Assembly: GCF_013409005.1 (NCBI RefSeq)
Contig: NZ_JACBZO010000001.1
Span: 1,054,001-1,118,000, forward strand
Reading direction: 5' to 3'
Source: Demequina lutea
GTDB taxonomy: Bacteria; Actinomycetota; Actinomycetes; Actinomycetales; Demequinaceae
DNA length: 64,000 nt
Notes under the pieces: model-generated
The model's input: only the letters and a program-made list of their open reading frames with translations
What the model was told of the DNA's origin: nothing
Databases searched by the model: none
Part shown: positions 38,895-47,234 of the stretch, one piece after another
Layout of the letters: every line of letters begins with the position of its first letter
How positions within the stretch are numbered: the first letter of the stretch is position 1
Translations under genes and position numbers: made by a program

Positions 38895-38976
38895 GGTTCA
38901 AACCTAGCGCGGGGCTCTTCGTGCTCTTGGCTTCGTCTCGACCAATCGATCGCAGCCCTTCAGCGAGAGTCCCGTT

Positions 38977-39014
38977 GTCAGTTAGACTGTCTACCGGTAG
39001 GAAGTTAGGCTGAC
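38977..39014. promoter_or_regulatory. Nested palindrome upstream of the PadR gene (likely operator)
   Basis: The perfect palindrome CTACCGGTAG (38991-39000) lies exactly at the centre of a wider dyad GTCAG-N28-CTGAC; 13 of 19 position pairs over 38 bp are symmetric. It ends 5 bp before the PadR start codon, so binding would block its own transcription. Confidence 0.55.
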
Positions 39015-39018
39015 TACC

Positions 39019-39378
39019 ATGGATCGAGACATGTGGCGTCAGTGGCTTCACGGGTTCCTCGACCTGTGCTTGCTCTCCCTCTTGGACGAGCAAAGGGATT
39101 ACGGCAGGGGGCTCGCTGAGCGCCTGGCGCTCGGGGGACTCGATGATGTCCCCGGCGGCACGATGTATCCCGCTCTCTTAAGGCTCGAGAAGCAGGGGCT
39201 TGTCCTGACCGACCGGGTGACTTCTGCGTCGGGACCGCCGCGAAAGTACTACGACCTCACTCCGCTAGGCCGGTCCGTCATGAATGATCGCAAGGACTCG
39301 TGGAAGACCTTCCGTGCGGCAGTGGACTCCGTGGTGGATTCGCCCGCGCAAAGTCGCTCGCCGGGCAGGCGAGGGTGA
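39019..39378 (+). CDS. PadR family transcriptional regulator
   Basis: Winged-helix repressor, 119 residues, of the short PadR type that usually controls an adjacent transporter. The wing-helix contains GGTMYPALLRLEKQGLV and SGPPRKYYDLTPLG, the family's signature. It overlaps the ABC ATPase gene by four bases (GTGA), so it is co-translated with the transporter. A strong palindrome lies immediately upstream. Confidence 0.9.
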   Translation: MDRDMWRQWLHGFLDLCLLSLLDEQRDYGRGLAERLALGGLDDVPGGTMYPALLRLEKQGLVLTDRVTSASGPPRKYYDLTPLGRSVMNDRKDSWKTFRAAVDSVVDSPAQSRSPGRRG

Positions 39379-40199
39379 CCGCCGCCGAAGAGTGGGCCGA
39401 GCGGCTCCGCGCGCGGCTCACCGAGGTGGGCGTCGACGCCCGCCAAGCCGACGCGCTCGCGGAGGATGCGATGGCGGAGGCGCTTTCGGAGGGCGCCGAA
39501 CCGGCAGACATGTTTGGGCCTGCGGTGTCATACGCGGGAACCCTGGCACGGATCTCGAGGTCCGCCGATCAACCTCCGCAGCTGCACAGGGAGGTCGGTC
39601 CCGTCGTGCTTCGGCTCCGCCAGGTATCAAAGCGGTACCGGCGTCGCGATGTGCTCCGAGGCATCGACTTGACACTGCGCGCAGGCGAGGTCGCGGCCGT
39701 AGTGGGCGCGAACGGCAGCGGGAAGTCAACGCTCCTGCGGATCTGCGCGGGGCTCACCAGGGCGACCTCTGGCTCGGTGGAGCGCACGGCATCGTTGGGT
39801 TACTCGCCGCAGCACGAGGGAGTTTCGGGCTTCATCACCGCAGACGATCACTTCAGACTGTTTGGTGCGGCGTACAAGATGAGGCCATCCGAGTCGGTGG
39901 CGATTGGTCGGGGCCTTGCCGCACGTTTGGGCTGGAGCCCGCGGCAGGGGGTGGTTGCAGCGCACATGTCGGGCGGGACCCAGCAGAAGCTCAACGTCGT
40001 TCTCGGCGAACTTGGGCGGCCGGAGTTGATCCTGCTGGACGAGCCCTACCAGGGGTTCGACGAGGACTCGTATCTGGACTTTTGGGAGCAGGTCTTTCGC
40101 TGGAGAGACGGCGGCGCGGGTGTGCTCGTCGTCACGCATTTACTGAGGGATGTCGACCGAGTTGACCACGTTCTCGAATTGCGAGGAATGGACGAATGA
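39375..40199 (+). CDS. ABC transporter ATP-binding protein with N-terminal helical extension
   Basis: Nucleotide-binding subunit, 274 residues. The first ~75 residues form a charged helical domain (EEWAERLRARLTEVGVDARQADALAEDAMAEAL) resembling the helical dimer domains found in PadR-linked proteins. The ATPase domain follows with Walker A GANGSGKST, signature MSGGTQQKL (a variant of LSGGQ) and Walker B LILLDEP. The GTG start overlaps padR and the stop overlaps the permease gene (ATGA). Together they form a three-gene module of unknown substrate. Confidence 0.87.
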   Translation: MTAAEEWAERLRARLTEVGVDARQADALAEDAMAEALSEGAEPADMFGPAVSYAGTLARISRSADQPPQLHREVGPVVLRLRQVSKRYRRRDVLRGIDLTLRAGEVAAVVGANGSGKSTLLRICAGLTRATSGSVERTASLGYSPQHEGVSGFITADDHFRLFGAAYKMRPSESVAIGRGLAARLGWSPRQGVVAAHMSGGTQQKLNVVLGELGRPELILLDEPYQGFDEDSYLDFWEQVFRWRDGGAGVLVVTHLLRDVDRVDHVLELRGMDE

Positions 40200-40879
40200 C
40201 CATGGTGATCGCAGTGGCTTCCGCAAGTCTGCGGGAGCTTGCACGCAGGCGCGTCGCGCTCCTTTTCATCTTCCTTCTTCCTCTGGCCCTGTACACCGCC
40301 CGACTTGACGTGCCATGGCAAGCGCTCCGGATGCTCGCACTCGGTGTGGGATGGGCGATCGCGACGCTCTCGCTCTTTGTCCATGTGTCGGCGAGACCTT
40401 TGGACCAGCGGCTCGCGGCGATTGGGGCGTCGCCAACGGCGCTGTTTCTAGGCCGCCAACTCGCGCTTATCGCAGTAGGCCTGGTGCTCGCGGGAAGCTA
40501 CTTTGCCGTCGCGGCCCTCAACCCGGACGGTGTGGCGCGCATCGGCGGCGTTGGGCTGTTGCTCGTGACCACCACGCTCATAGGGGCGCCACTCGGGGCC
40601 CTCGTGAGCCTGATCATCACGCGTGAACTGGAGGGTGCGCTCGCGCTCTTGACGGTCATGGCCGTGCAACTGCTGATCGACCCTGCGCGACCCATAGCCA
40701 AGCTATTGCCGATGTGGTCGACTCGCGAGCTATCCACCTATGCGATCGAAGACGATGGCCAACACGCGCTCGGCTCCGGATTGGCTCACTTCGCGATAGC
40801 GGTGACCGTATGTTTTGTGTTGGCCTGGGCGGCGAGCATGATGCGGCTGCGCCCGGTGAGGATCGCTCGTCCGGCCTGA
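40196..40879 (+). CDS. ABC transporter permease (ABC-2 type, six-segment)
   Basis: Membrane subunit of the same transporter, 227 residues with about six hydrophobic segments. The N-terminus SLRELARRRVALLFIFLLPLALY is typical of ABC-2 permeases. Starts within the stop of the ATPase gene. Substrate unknown; a lipid, peptide or drug exporter is plausible given PadR control. Confidence 0.82.
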   Translation: MTMVIAVASASLRELARRRVALLFIFLLPLALYTARLDVPWQALRMLALGVGWAIATLSLFVHVSARPLDQRLAAIGASPTALFLGRQLALIAVGLVLAGSYFAVAALNPDGVARIGGVGLLLVTTTLIGAPLGALVSLIITRELEGALALLTVMAVQLLIDPARPIAKLLPMWSTRELSTYAIEDDGQHALGSGLAHFAIAVTVCFVLAWAASMMRLRPVRIARPA

Positions 40880-40893
40880 TGCGTACTCGCGGG

Positions 40894-41511
40894 CTAGTGA
40901 CGCGCGAGGTGGGCCTTCACGTCGGCGAGCTCTTGGTCGTTGACGGAGTGGGGGAGTCCCTCGTAGATCCGCACCGTCAGCGCCGTCAAGGCGTCCAGCC
41001 GCGCCGATGCCGCGGCAACCAGAGAGGGCGGGATCACAGTGTCGGCCGTGCCTCGGCCCCAGAAGACTGCGGGGCGTTCCTCGGCGAGGCGAGCGTCGGC
41101 CGGTTGGGGTCCGTCCAGCACGAAGCCGCTGAGGATCACCGTGTCCGCGATGCGCTCTGGCCTGGTGCGCAAGAGCTGAGTCGCCATGCACCCTCCCTGC
41201 GAAAAGCCGACGACGATGAGTTTGGTCTCCGGATCGACGTTCTCGTCGACCCACTGCCACACGATGTTTGTCGCGTCCTCGACGGGCTCGCGCGCGATGT
41301 CGAGCTCCTGGTCGAGAGGGAACCACGCGTACGCGCCCTCGCCCAATTCGAGGGGCGCACGCAGCGACGCCATCGGCGCGTCGACGCCCAATTGCGCGAC
41401 GATGCCGGGCAGGTCGCGCTCGTTGGAGCCGAAGCCGTGCAGCAGGAGCACGACGGTGTCGGGGCGGGGGCGGGACGCCCAGTCGGGGCTGTACAGGGCT
41501 ACGAGGGTCAT
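40894..41511 (-). CDS. Alpha/beta hydrolase, carboxylesterase/phospholipase type
   Basis: Esterase of the acyl-protein-thioesterase/phospholipase family, 205 residues. [14 protein letters not shown] forms the oxyanion region, GFSQGG carries the nucleophilic Ser, and the GTADTVIP and GLPHSV stretches supply Asp and His. The ATG at 41511 gives the family's usual length; the frame is open upstream without similarity. Transcribed divergently from proA, 70 bp away. Confidence 0.88.
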   Translation of the reverse strand: MTLVALYSPDWASRPRPDTVVLLLHGFGSNERDLPGIVAQLGVDAPMASLRAPLELGEGAYAWFPLDQELDIAREPVEDATNIVWQWVDENVDPETKLIVVGFSQGGCMATQLLRTRPERIADTVILSGFVLDGPQPADARLAEERPAVFWGRGTADTVIPPSLVAAASARLDALTALTVRIYEGLPHSVNDQELADVKAHLARH

Positions 41512-41581
41512 GTTTCCAGGATACGGGCCGGTGCCACGCCGACCCCTACCGGCCCAGGATGCCCGGCTTACACTGGTGCGC

Positions 41582-42865
41582 ATGACAGATACCACCGTTG
41601 CCGTCGATGTTGAGGCCGCAGTTCTTGACGTGTGCAGGCGTGCGAAGGTCGCCTCGCGGGAGCTTGCGACCGCGACCAGGATCACCAAGGACGCCGCGCT
41701 CCATGCGATGGCGGACGGCCTGGTCGCGCAGTCAGCCCGCATCATCGCGGCGAACGCGATCGACGTCGCGCGCGAACGCGAAGGCGGAATGAGCCCCGGC
41801 CTTCTTGACCGCCTGACGCTGACCGAGGCCAGGCTCGCCACGATCGCCGATGCCCTGCGCTTCCTGGCGTCTCTTCCCGATCCGGTGGGCGAGATCAAGC
41901 GCGGCTCGACCCTTCCCAACGGCATCCGACTCATTCAGAAGGCCGTGCCGATGGGCGTGGTCGGCATGATCTACGAGGCCCGCCCCAACGTGACCGTCGA
42001 CGCCGCGGGGCTCGCGCTGAAGTCGGGCAATGCCGCGGTGCTTCGCGGTGGCTCGGCCGCACGCGAGTGCAACGAGGTACTCATCGCCGTGTTGCAGGAC
42101 GCCCTCGAGTCGGTCGGTCTGCCTCGAGATGCCGTGCAGTCGATTGACGCCTATGGGCGTGAGGGCGCCAAGGTGCTCATGCATGCGCGCGGGCTCGTTG
42201 ACGTCCTGGTTCCCAGGGGTGGGCGCGACCTCATCCAGACCGTCGTGCGCGAGTCGACGGTGCCAGCGATCGAGACGGGCGAGGGCAACTGCCACGTCTA
42301 CCTCGATGCCTCGGCGCCGCTGCAGCGGTCGATCGACATCGTGCTCAACTCCAAGACGCATCGAGTGGGTGTGTGCAACGCGGCGGAGACGCTCCTTGTC
42401 CACAAGGACGCCGAGGACAAGCTCCCCGCCGTGCTTGAGGCGCTTCACCTGGCCGGGGTGACGCTTCACTGCGACGAGGCTGCGGCCGACCTGGCGCCGG
42501 ACAATGTCCCCACCGTTCGCGCGACAGAGGAGGACTGGGCGACGGAGTACCTATCCATGGACCTCGCCGTGAAGATCGTCGACAACATCGACGCGGCGAT
42601 TGAGCACATCCGCCGCTACTCGACGGGACACACCGAGGCGATCGTCACGGAGGACATCGGTGCTGCCGATCACTTTGTGAAGCACCTGGATTCGGCCGCG
42701 ATCATGGTGAATGCGTCGACGCGTTTCACCGATGGCGGGGAGTTCGGCCTGGGTGCCGAGATCGGCATCTCCACGCAGAAGTTGCACGCGCGCGGACCCA
42801 TGGGACTCGCCGAACTCACCACCACCACCTGGGTCGCCTACGGGGACGGGCACACGCGCGCCTAG
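41582..42865 (+). CDS. proA: Gamma-glutamyl phosphate reductase
   Basis: Second enzyme of proline synthesis, reducing gamma-glutamyl phosphate with NADPH, 427 residues. The aldehyde-dehydrogenase fold shows [16 protein letters not shown] and the catalytic Cys in [11 protein letters not shown]. The ATG at 41582 is the conventional start; the frame extends upstream only as antisense of the esterase gene. It is followed by a small membrane peptide and nadD, a common actinobacterial order. Confidence 0.94.
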   Translation: MTDTTVAVDVEAAVLDVCRRAKVASRELATATRITKDAALHAMADGLVAQSARIIAANAIDVAREREGGMSPGLLDRLTLTEARLATIADALRFLASLPDPVGEIKRGSTLPNGIRLIQKAVPMGVVGMIYEARPNVTVDAAGLALKSGNAAVLRGGSAARECNEVLIAVLQDALESVGLPRDAVQSIDAYGREGAKVLMHARGLVDVLVPRGGRDLIQTVVRESTVPAIETGEGNCHVYLDASAPLQRSIDIVLNSKTHRVGVCNAAETLLVHKDAEDKLPAVLEALHLAGVTLHCDEAAADLAPDNVPTVRATEEDWATEYLSMDLAVKIVDNIDAAIEHIRRYSTGHTEAIVTEDIGAADHFVKHLDSAAIMVNASTRFTDGGEFGLGAEIGISTQKLHARGPMGLAELTTTTWVAYGDGHTRA

Positions 42866-42931
42866 CGAGTCGTTAGGCCCTTCGAGGTACCCGTGAAATA
42901 CTGAGCGAAGTCAAACAGGCAAGGAGACATT

Positions 42932-43087
42932 GTGACCACCATTCTCGCGGCCACCGCTGAGGGGGCGCACGCCTCATCGTCGATTCCACCTGTCGCGGTG
43001 GCACTGCTCGCCTTCTCCGGTCTGATGGCGTTGCTCTTCATCACCTTTGCGTTCCGGAGTGTGGGCACGCGTCATCAGGGTGACTAA
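42932..43087 (+). CDS. Small single-pass membrane protein, 51 residues
   Basis: A short gene with a clear AAGGAGA ribosome-binding site (42921-42927) and a GTG start. The product is MTTILAATAEGAHASSSIPP, then one hydrophobic segment of about 25 residues (VAVALLAFSGLMALLFITFAF), then a short basic tail. Its last 8 bases overlap the nadD start. Similar tiny membrane peptides occur between proA and nadD in other Micrococcales, which supports a real gene. Function unknown. Confidence 0.7.
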   Translation: MTTILAATAEGAHASSSIPPVAVALLAFSGLMALLFITFAFRSVGTRHQGD

Positions 43088-43670
43088 CGAACGCATCGGC
43101 GTCCTGGGGGGCACGTTCGACCCAATTCACCTCGGCCACATGGTGGTGGCGAGCGAGGTGTGTGCCGCGCTCGCACTCGATCGCGTGATCCTGGTCCCCG
43201 CCCACCGGCAGCCCTTCAAGGACTCCACTGGCCACGCCTCGCCCGCACAGAGAATCGCAATGTGCCGGCTCGCGGTCGAGGGTGATGACAGGCTCGAGGT
43301 CAGCGACGTCGACATTGCGCGCGGAGGCCTGACCTACTCGGTCGACACGCTTACCGACCTCGCAGCCGAACATCCGGGCGCGGAATTGTTCTTCATCGCG
43401 GGGGCCGACGCCGTGTCCCGTTTGTCCGAATGGCGCGAGCCCGCACGGCTCATGCAGTTGGCCACGTTCGTCGGCGTGCGGAGGAAGGGTAGCCCTATAC
43501 CTGCGTTAACTCCGCCACACTTGGTGGTCGAGACACCAGAAGTGGGGGTATCCTCGACCGAAGTTCGGCGCCGCCGTCGGACCGGTGAGCCGGTGCGCTA
43601 CCTGGTCCCCGATCCAGTTGCCGCCTATATTGCCCAACACGCGCTGTACCTCGGAGGACCGGATGCCTGA
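43080..43670 (+). CDS. nadD: Nicotinate-nucleotide adenylyltransferase
   Basis: Adenylates nicotinate mononucleotide in NAD synthesis, 196 residues. GGTFDPIHLGHMVVA is the nucleotidyltransferase signature and SSTEVRRRRRTG the second ATP motif. The GTG at 43080 is preferred; a start further upstream (43047) would overlap the small membrane gene more deeply. The stop overlaps the next gene by eight bases. Confidence 0.93.
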   Translation: MTNERIGVLGGTFDPIHLGHMVVASEVCAALALDRVILVPAHRQPFKDSTGHASPAQRIAMCRLAVEGDDRLEVSDVDIARGGLTYSVDTLTDLAAEHPGAELFFIAGADAVSRLSEWREPARLMQLATFVGVRRKGSPIPALTPPHLVVETPEVGVSSTEVRRRRRTGEPVRYLVPDPVAAYIAQHALYLGGPDA

Positions 43671-45552
43671 CGCGCCCCTGTCGCGCCGTGCACGTCGCAC
43701 ATTTGAAGAAGAGGCGGCGGATCGCGCGGCTTCCCAGGACCCCACTTCCGCGTTCGCCCAGGCGCCTTCGTCCGGCGAGGTCGACGCGGTCGAAGACGAG
43801 CGCGCGGCCCTCAGCCGCAGAGACCGCAGGCGGATGGAACGACTCAATCACCCGCTCGAGGCGTGGACGGCCGAGGAGGAGATGCTCGCAACGGGTCAAA
43901 TTCCCGCGATGACCCCCGAGCGCATCTCCGAGCAGGAGCGAATTTCTCGCGAGAAGGCGGAGAGTGCCGCCCAAGAGGCCACTGCGGCGTCTCAAGAGTT
44001 CCGCAGGCTCGCGGCGTCGGATATCCGGCGGGCGCCGGAGCCCAACTTTGATGAGCCGGTCTCCGTGCAGGTGCCGTCGCAGCCGCCGGTTTCGCAGGCT
44101 CCCGTTTTCCAACGGCCTGTTGCCCAGCCACAGTGGGCTGAAGAGCCTCCCATTGACTTCCCCGACAGTGTAGAAAGCGCGTCCGAGCCGTCGTGGCCGG
44201 AACCGCAGCCTTCGCCGGCGCACACGCCACCCGACTTGGCGCTGCGAGAGGCCCCGGAGACCGCGCTCGATGCGGGCACTCGCGTGGCTGACACTCACGA
44301 AACACGGCCCGTCCTCGAGCCGTACCAACCGGTCATGGCCCTGGACAACGCGCCGCTCGTTCCCGTCGTCCACCCGCCGCGCAACGAGGCCCCAGTCGAG
44401 GCGGACTCGGAAAGCGCCTACGAGCCGACCCCGTCGGCCTCGAATGTCTTCGGCGCGTTCTTCCCGCCCGGTTCTAGGCAGGGGGCGCTTCGTCAGCAAG
44501 ATCCATTCCCTGCTGGCTCACCCGCAGAGCCCTCGCCCGTAGCGTCGGAGCACGTTCCGACGCTTCTTCCGCCGCAAGAGGTCCCCACGCGAGACACCAG
44601 TCCCGTCGATGAGATTCGGCGCTTGGCTGCAGAAGCCATGAGCGGCATCGAGAGGGCGTCACGGACGGACGCCGCGGCGGGGGCCGCAGCGACCCGGCCC
44701 ATGCCTGACCCCTCTATCGGTGCCGAGTTCGACTCGCTACAATCGGCGTCGTCGGCTCCTCACCACGTGGTCCCAGACGCCACTGCCCTCAACGACGAGG
44801 CCCCCGACAACGTTGCCTTCGAGAACGCTGCCTTCGACACCGTTGCACCCAATTTTGAGCGTCCGACTGCCGCACAGCCGCCTGCAGCACAGCCGCCCGC
44901 GACACAGCAGACACCCTCGATCGCGTGGTCGCCTGCCGACTTAACTTGGGGGCCGGGGGCCGGAATTGGTCCGTCTGTGAACCGTGCGGATGCGGACCCG
45001 ACGTTTGATTCACTCGGCGACTTGGCGCCTAGGGCGGTACCCACGCCCGCCACGCCGTTCGGCCGCGGTACGCCGGAGCAGGCGGAGTTTGATCAGTTGA
45101 CGCAGTCCCACTCCGGCGCCACGCGCGGCGTCGCGCCAGCGTCGGGTCAGTTCCCGATGTCGGGGCCGTTTTCTGGTCCTCAGCGCTTCGCGGGACCGCA
45201 AGCGCCGCCTTGGGCCACACAACCGCTGAGCGGTGCGCCAGGAAGGGCCGCGGAGGCAAATGACTTCACGCCGCTTTCCAACGTGCCGAGGCCTGACTTC
45301 AGTGGGCTCTACCAGCAGGGGTCACCATCCGCGTTCCCGCCGCTCACCGGCGCGATCAACACCGCGGCCCTCAACGCGGCCGAATTCCACGGCGGCGACA
45401 TGTCCGCCTCGGGCCAAGCGGCTGGAATCCGTCGCCCAGACCTTCCGGAAGTCGGTGGCGTCAAGCACTTCAAGTGGCTCCACCTGTCCGTGATCGGAGC
45501 ACTCATGTTCGTTCTTGGAGTTGTCATTTACAACGTGGCGTTCAACAAATGA
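43663..45552 (+). CDS. Proline-rich protein with C-terminal membrane anchor, unknown function
   Basis: 629 residues. The first ~110 are basic and helical (LSRRARRTFEEEAADR, SRRDRRRMERLNHPLEAW, then a Glu/Ala coiled-coil-like stretch). About 450 residues of low-complexity Pro/Ala/Gln sequence follow (QPPVSQAPVFQRPVAQPQ, TAAQPPAAQPPATQQ). The protein ends with one membrane segment, LHLSVIGALMFVLGVVIYNVAF. With the anchor at the extreme C-terminus the long tail would face the cytosol. Proteins of this design sit between nadD and rsfS in many actinobacteria; the role is unknown. It overlaps nadD by 8 bp and rsfS by 4 bp. Confidence 0.8.
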   Translation: MPDAPLSRRARRTFEEEAADRAASQDPTSAFAQAPSSGEVDAVEDERAALSRRDRRRMERLNHPLEAWTAEEEMLATGQIPAMTPERISEQERISREKAESAAQEATAASQEFRRLAASDIRRAPEPNFDEPVSVQVPSQPPVSQAPVFQRPVAQPQWAEEPPIDFPDSVESASEPSWPEPQPSPAHTPPDLALREAPETALDAGTRVADTHETRPVLEPYQPVMALDNAPLVPVVHPPRNEAPVEADSESAYEPTPSASNVFGAFFPPGSRQGALRQQDPFPAGSPAEPSPVASEHVPTLLPPQEVPTRDTSPVDEIRRLAAEAMSGIERASRTDAAAGAAATRPMPDPSIGAEFDSLQSASSAPHHVVPDATALNDEAPDNVAFENAAFDTVAPNFERPTAAQPPAAQPPATQQTPSIAWSPADLTWGPGAGIGPSVNRADADPTFDSLGDLAPRAVPTPATPFGRGTPEQAEFDQLTQSHSGATRGVAPASGQFPMSGPFSGPQRFAGPQAPPWATQPLSGAPGRAAEANDFTPLSNVPRPDFSGLYQQGSPSAFPPLTGAINTAALNAAEFHGGDMSASGQAAGIRRPDLPEVGGVKHFKWLHLSVIGALMFVLGVVIYNVAFNK

Positions 45553-45911
45553 CGGCAACGGCGCGCGCGCTCGACATCACCCAATCCGCAGCCCGCGCGG
45601 CGTCCGACAAGAAGGCCGAGGACATCGTTGCGCTCGATGTGAGTGGCCAGACGCCCATCGCGGACGTGTTCGTGATCGCCACGGCGTCCAATGAGCGTCA
45701 GGTCACCGCTATCGCCGAGGGCATCGAGCAGTCGCTGCTGGCCACGGGCGTGAAGGCCGTGCGCCGCGAGGGGCTGCGCGAGGGCCGGTGGGCGCTCATG
45801 GACTTCAACGACGTCATCGTGCACGTGATGCACCAAGAAGATCGCGCGTACTACTCGCTCGAGCGCCTGTGGAAGGACTGCCCGGTCGTCGCACTGCCCG
45901 CGGATCTGTGA
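45549..45911 (+). CDS. rsfS: Ribosome silencing factor
   Basis: RsfS binds L14 and blocks subunit joining during nutrient limitation, 120 residues. ALDVSGQTPIADVFVIATASNERQV and WALMDFNDVIVHV are typical. The ATG overlaps the stop of the preceding gene (ATGA). Followed by the two phosphatase genes in the usual order. Confidence 0.94.
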   Translation: MTATARALDITQSAARAASDKKAEDIVALDVSGQTPIADVFVIATASNERQVTAIAEGIEQSLLATGVKAVRREGLREGRWALMDFNDVIVHVMHQEDRAYYSLERLWKDCPVVALPADL

Positions 45912-45924
45912 GATCGGCAAACCA

Positions 45925-46578
45925 ATGACCGGCAAACCTGTGACGCGCCTCATCCTGGTCCGCCACGGCGAGACCGACTGGAACCTGCAGCACCTGCTGC
46001 AGGGCGCGTCGGACATCCCGCTCAACGACAACGGCCGCGCCCAGGCTCGGGCCGCCGCACCCGAGCTTGCCCGCATCGCGCCGGTGAAGCGCATCGTGTC
46101 TTCGGACCTGTCGCGCGCCCTCGAGACCGCCCACATTTTCGCCGACGCCATGGGCGCCGAGGTCGTCACCGACCCCAGGTGGCGTGAGCGCTCCTACGGC
46201 GTGTGGGAGGGCCTTCCCGAGGACGTGCGGGAGGCCGATCACGCCGACGAGTATCAGCGCTGGGTGGAGGGCCACGAGCCGAACGTCGAGGGCTACGAGA
46301 TGAACCACACGGTGCGCGATAGGGCTCTCGCAGCGATCGACGAGCTCGCGCCCGTGGCGGGCACGCACGTGGTGGTGTCGCACGGCTCGACCACCCGCGT
46401 GGCCGTTGGCGCCCTGTTGGGCGTCGAGCTCGGTTCGCACGGTATCGGCAATCTTGGCAACGCCCAGTGGGTGGAGCTCACGCGTGAGGGCGAGGGGCCC
46501 TGGGTGCTGCGTTCGCTCAATGCGCGTGCGCTCGATCCGAGTTCACTCAACTCGTCATCGGCGAGTGACGAAGCATGA
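45925..46578 (+). CDS. Histidine phosphatase family protein (phosphoglycerate-mutase-like), first of pair
   Basis: Phosphatase of the branch-1 histidine acid phosphatase superfamily, 217 residues. The phosphohistidine motif is LVRHGETDWN, the acid residue lies in WRERSYGVWEG and the second His in VVSHGS. Located 13 bp after rsfS, as in many actinobacteria, and overlapped by a paralogue (ATGA). Substrate unknown; glucosyl-3-phosphoglycerate phosphatase or a nucleotide phosphatase are possible. Confidence 0.9.
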   Translation: MTGKPVTRLILVRHGETDWNLQHLLQGASDIPLNDNGRAQARAAAPELARIAPVKRIVSSDLSRALETAHIFADAMGAEVVTDPRWRERSYGVWEGLPEDVREADHADEYQRWVEGHEPNVEGYEMNHTVRDRALAAIDELAPVAGTHVVVSHGSTTRVAVGALLGVELGSHGIGNLGNAQWVELTREGEGPWVLRSLNARALDPSSLNSSSASDEA

Positions 46579-47186
46579 CCAGCCTGGTCCTGTTGCGCCA
46601 CGCGCGCACCGACTACAACGACGAGGGGCGCCTGCAGGGTTCTCTGGATGTGCCCCTGGGCGAGGACGGCATAGCGCAGGCGGCCGATGTTGCCGCGCGC
46701 GTCGTGGGGGAGTACGGCACGGCGCTTACGGTGGCATCGTCACCCCTGCAGCGCGCCACGGGCACGGCCGATGCCTTGGCCGCATTGGCAGGCACGGCGA
46801 CCCGCGTTGACGCCAGGTTCACCCAGCGCCCCTATGGCGTGTGGGAGGGCCACACGTGGCACGAGGTGCGCGAGTCGTGGCCGCTCGAGTATGTGCAGCG
46901 GCACGAGGGGCTCGACCCGGCGATTCCAGGCTGGGGCCGGTCGGACGATGTGGCCGATCGCGTGGCCGCTGGACTGAGGGACGCGGCAGCCGATGCGGCG
47001 CGCACCGGCGCCGGCACCGTGGTGATCGTGAGTCATGGCAGCGCGATCATGCTGGGAGTCGCCCGTCTGCTCGGGCTGCCGCTCACCCCGTCGCGCCTGG
47101 GATACCTGCCGCACGGGGCGTGGAACGAGGTGCGCTGGCACGGCGGCGACGACTGGCGCCTGAGGCGGTATTGCGCGGGCGCCTGA
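46575..47186 (+). CDS. Histidine phosphatase family protein, second of pair
   Basis: Tandem paralogue of the preceding gene, 203 residues. The catalytic motif reads LLRHARTDYN, with Ala where RHG is normal; the essential Arg and His remain, as do QRPYGVWEG and IVSHGS. It is probably active but may differ in specificity. Translational coupling through ATGA. Confidence 0.88.
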   Translation: MTSLVLLRHARTDYNDEGRLQGSLDVPLGEDGIAQAADVAARVVGEYGTALTVASSPLQRATGTADALAALAGTATRVDARFTQRPYGVWEGHTWHEVRESWPLEYVQRHEGLDPAIPGWGRSDDVADRVAAGLRDAAADAARTGAGTVVIVSHGSAIMLGVARLLGLPLTPSRLGYLPHGAWNEVRWHGGDDWRLRRYCAGA

Positions 47187-47234
47187 TCGGTCGCCGCGTT
47201 GAGTACAGTGGGAGTCACACCCCCGGAGGTATGT

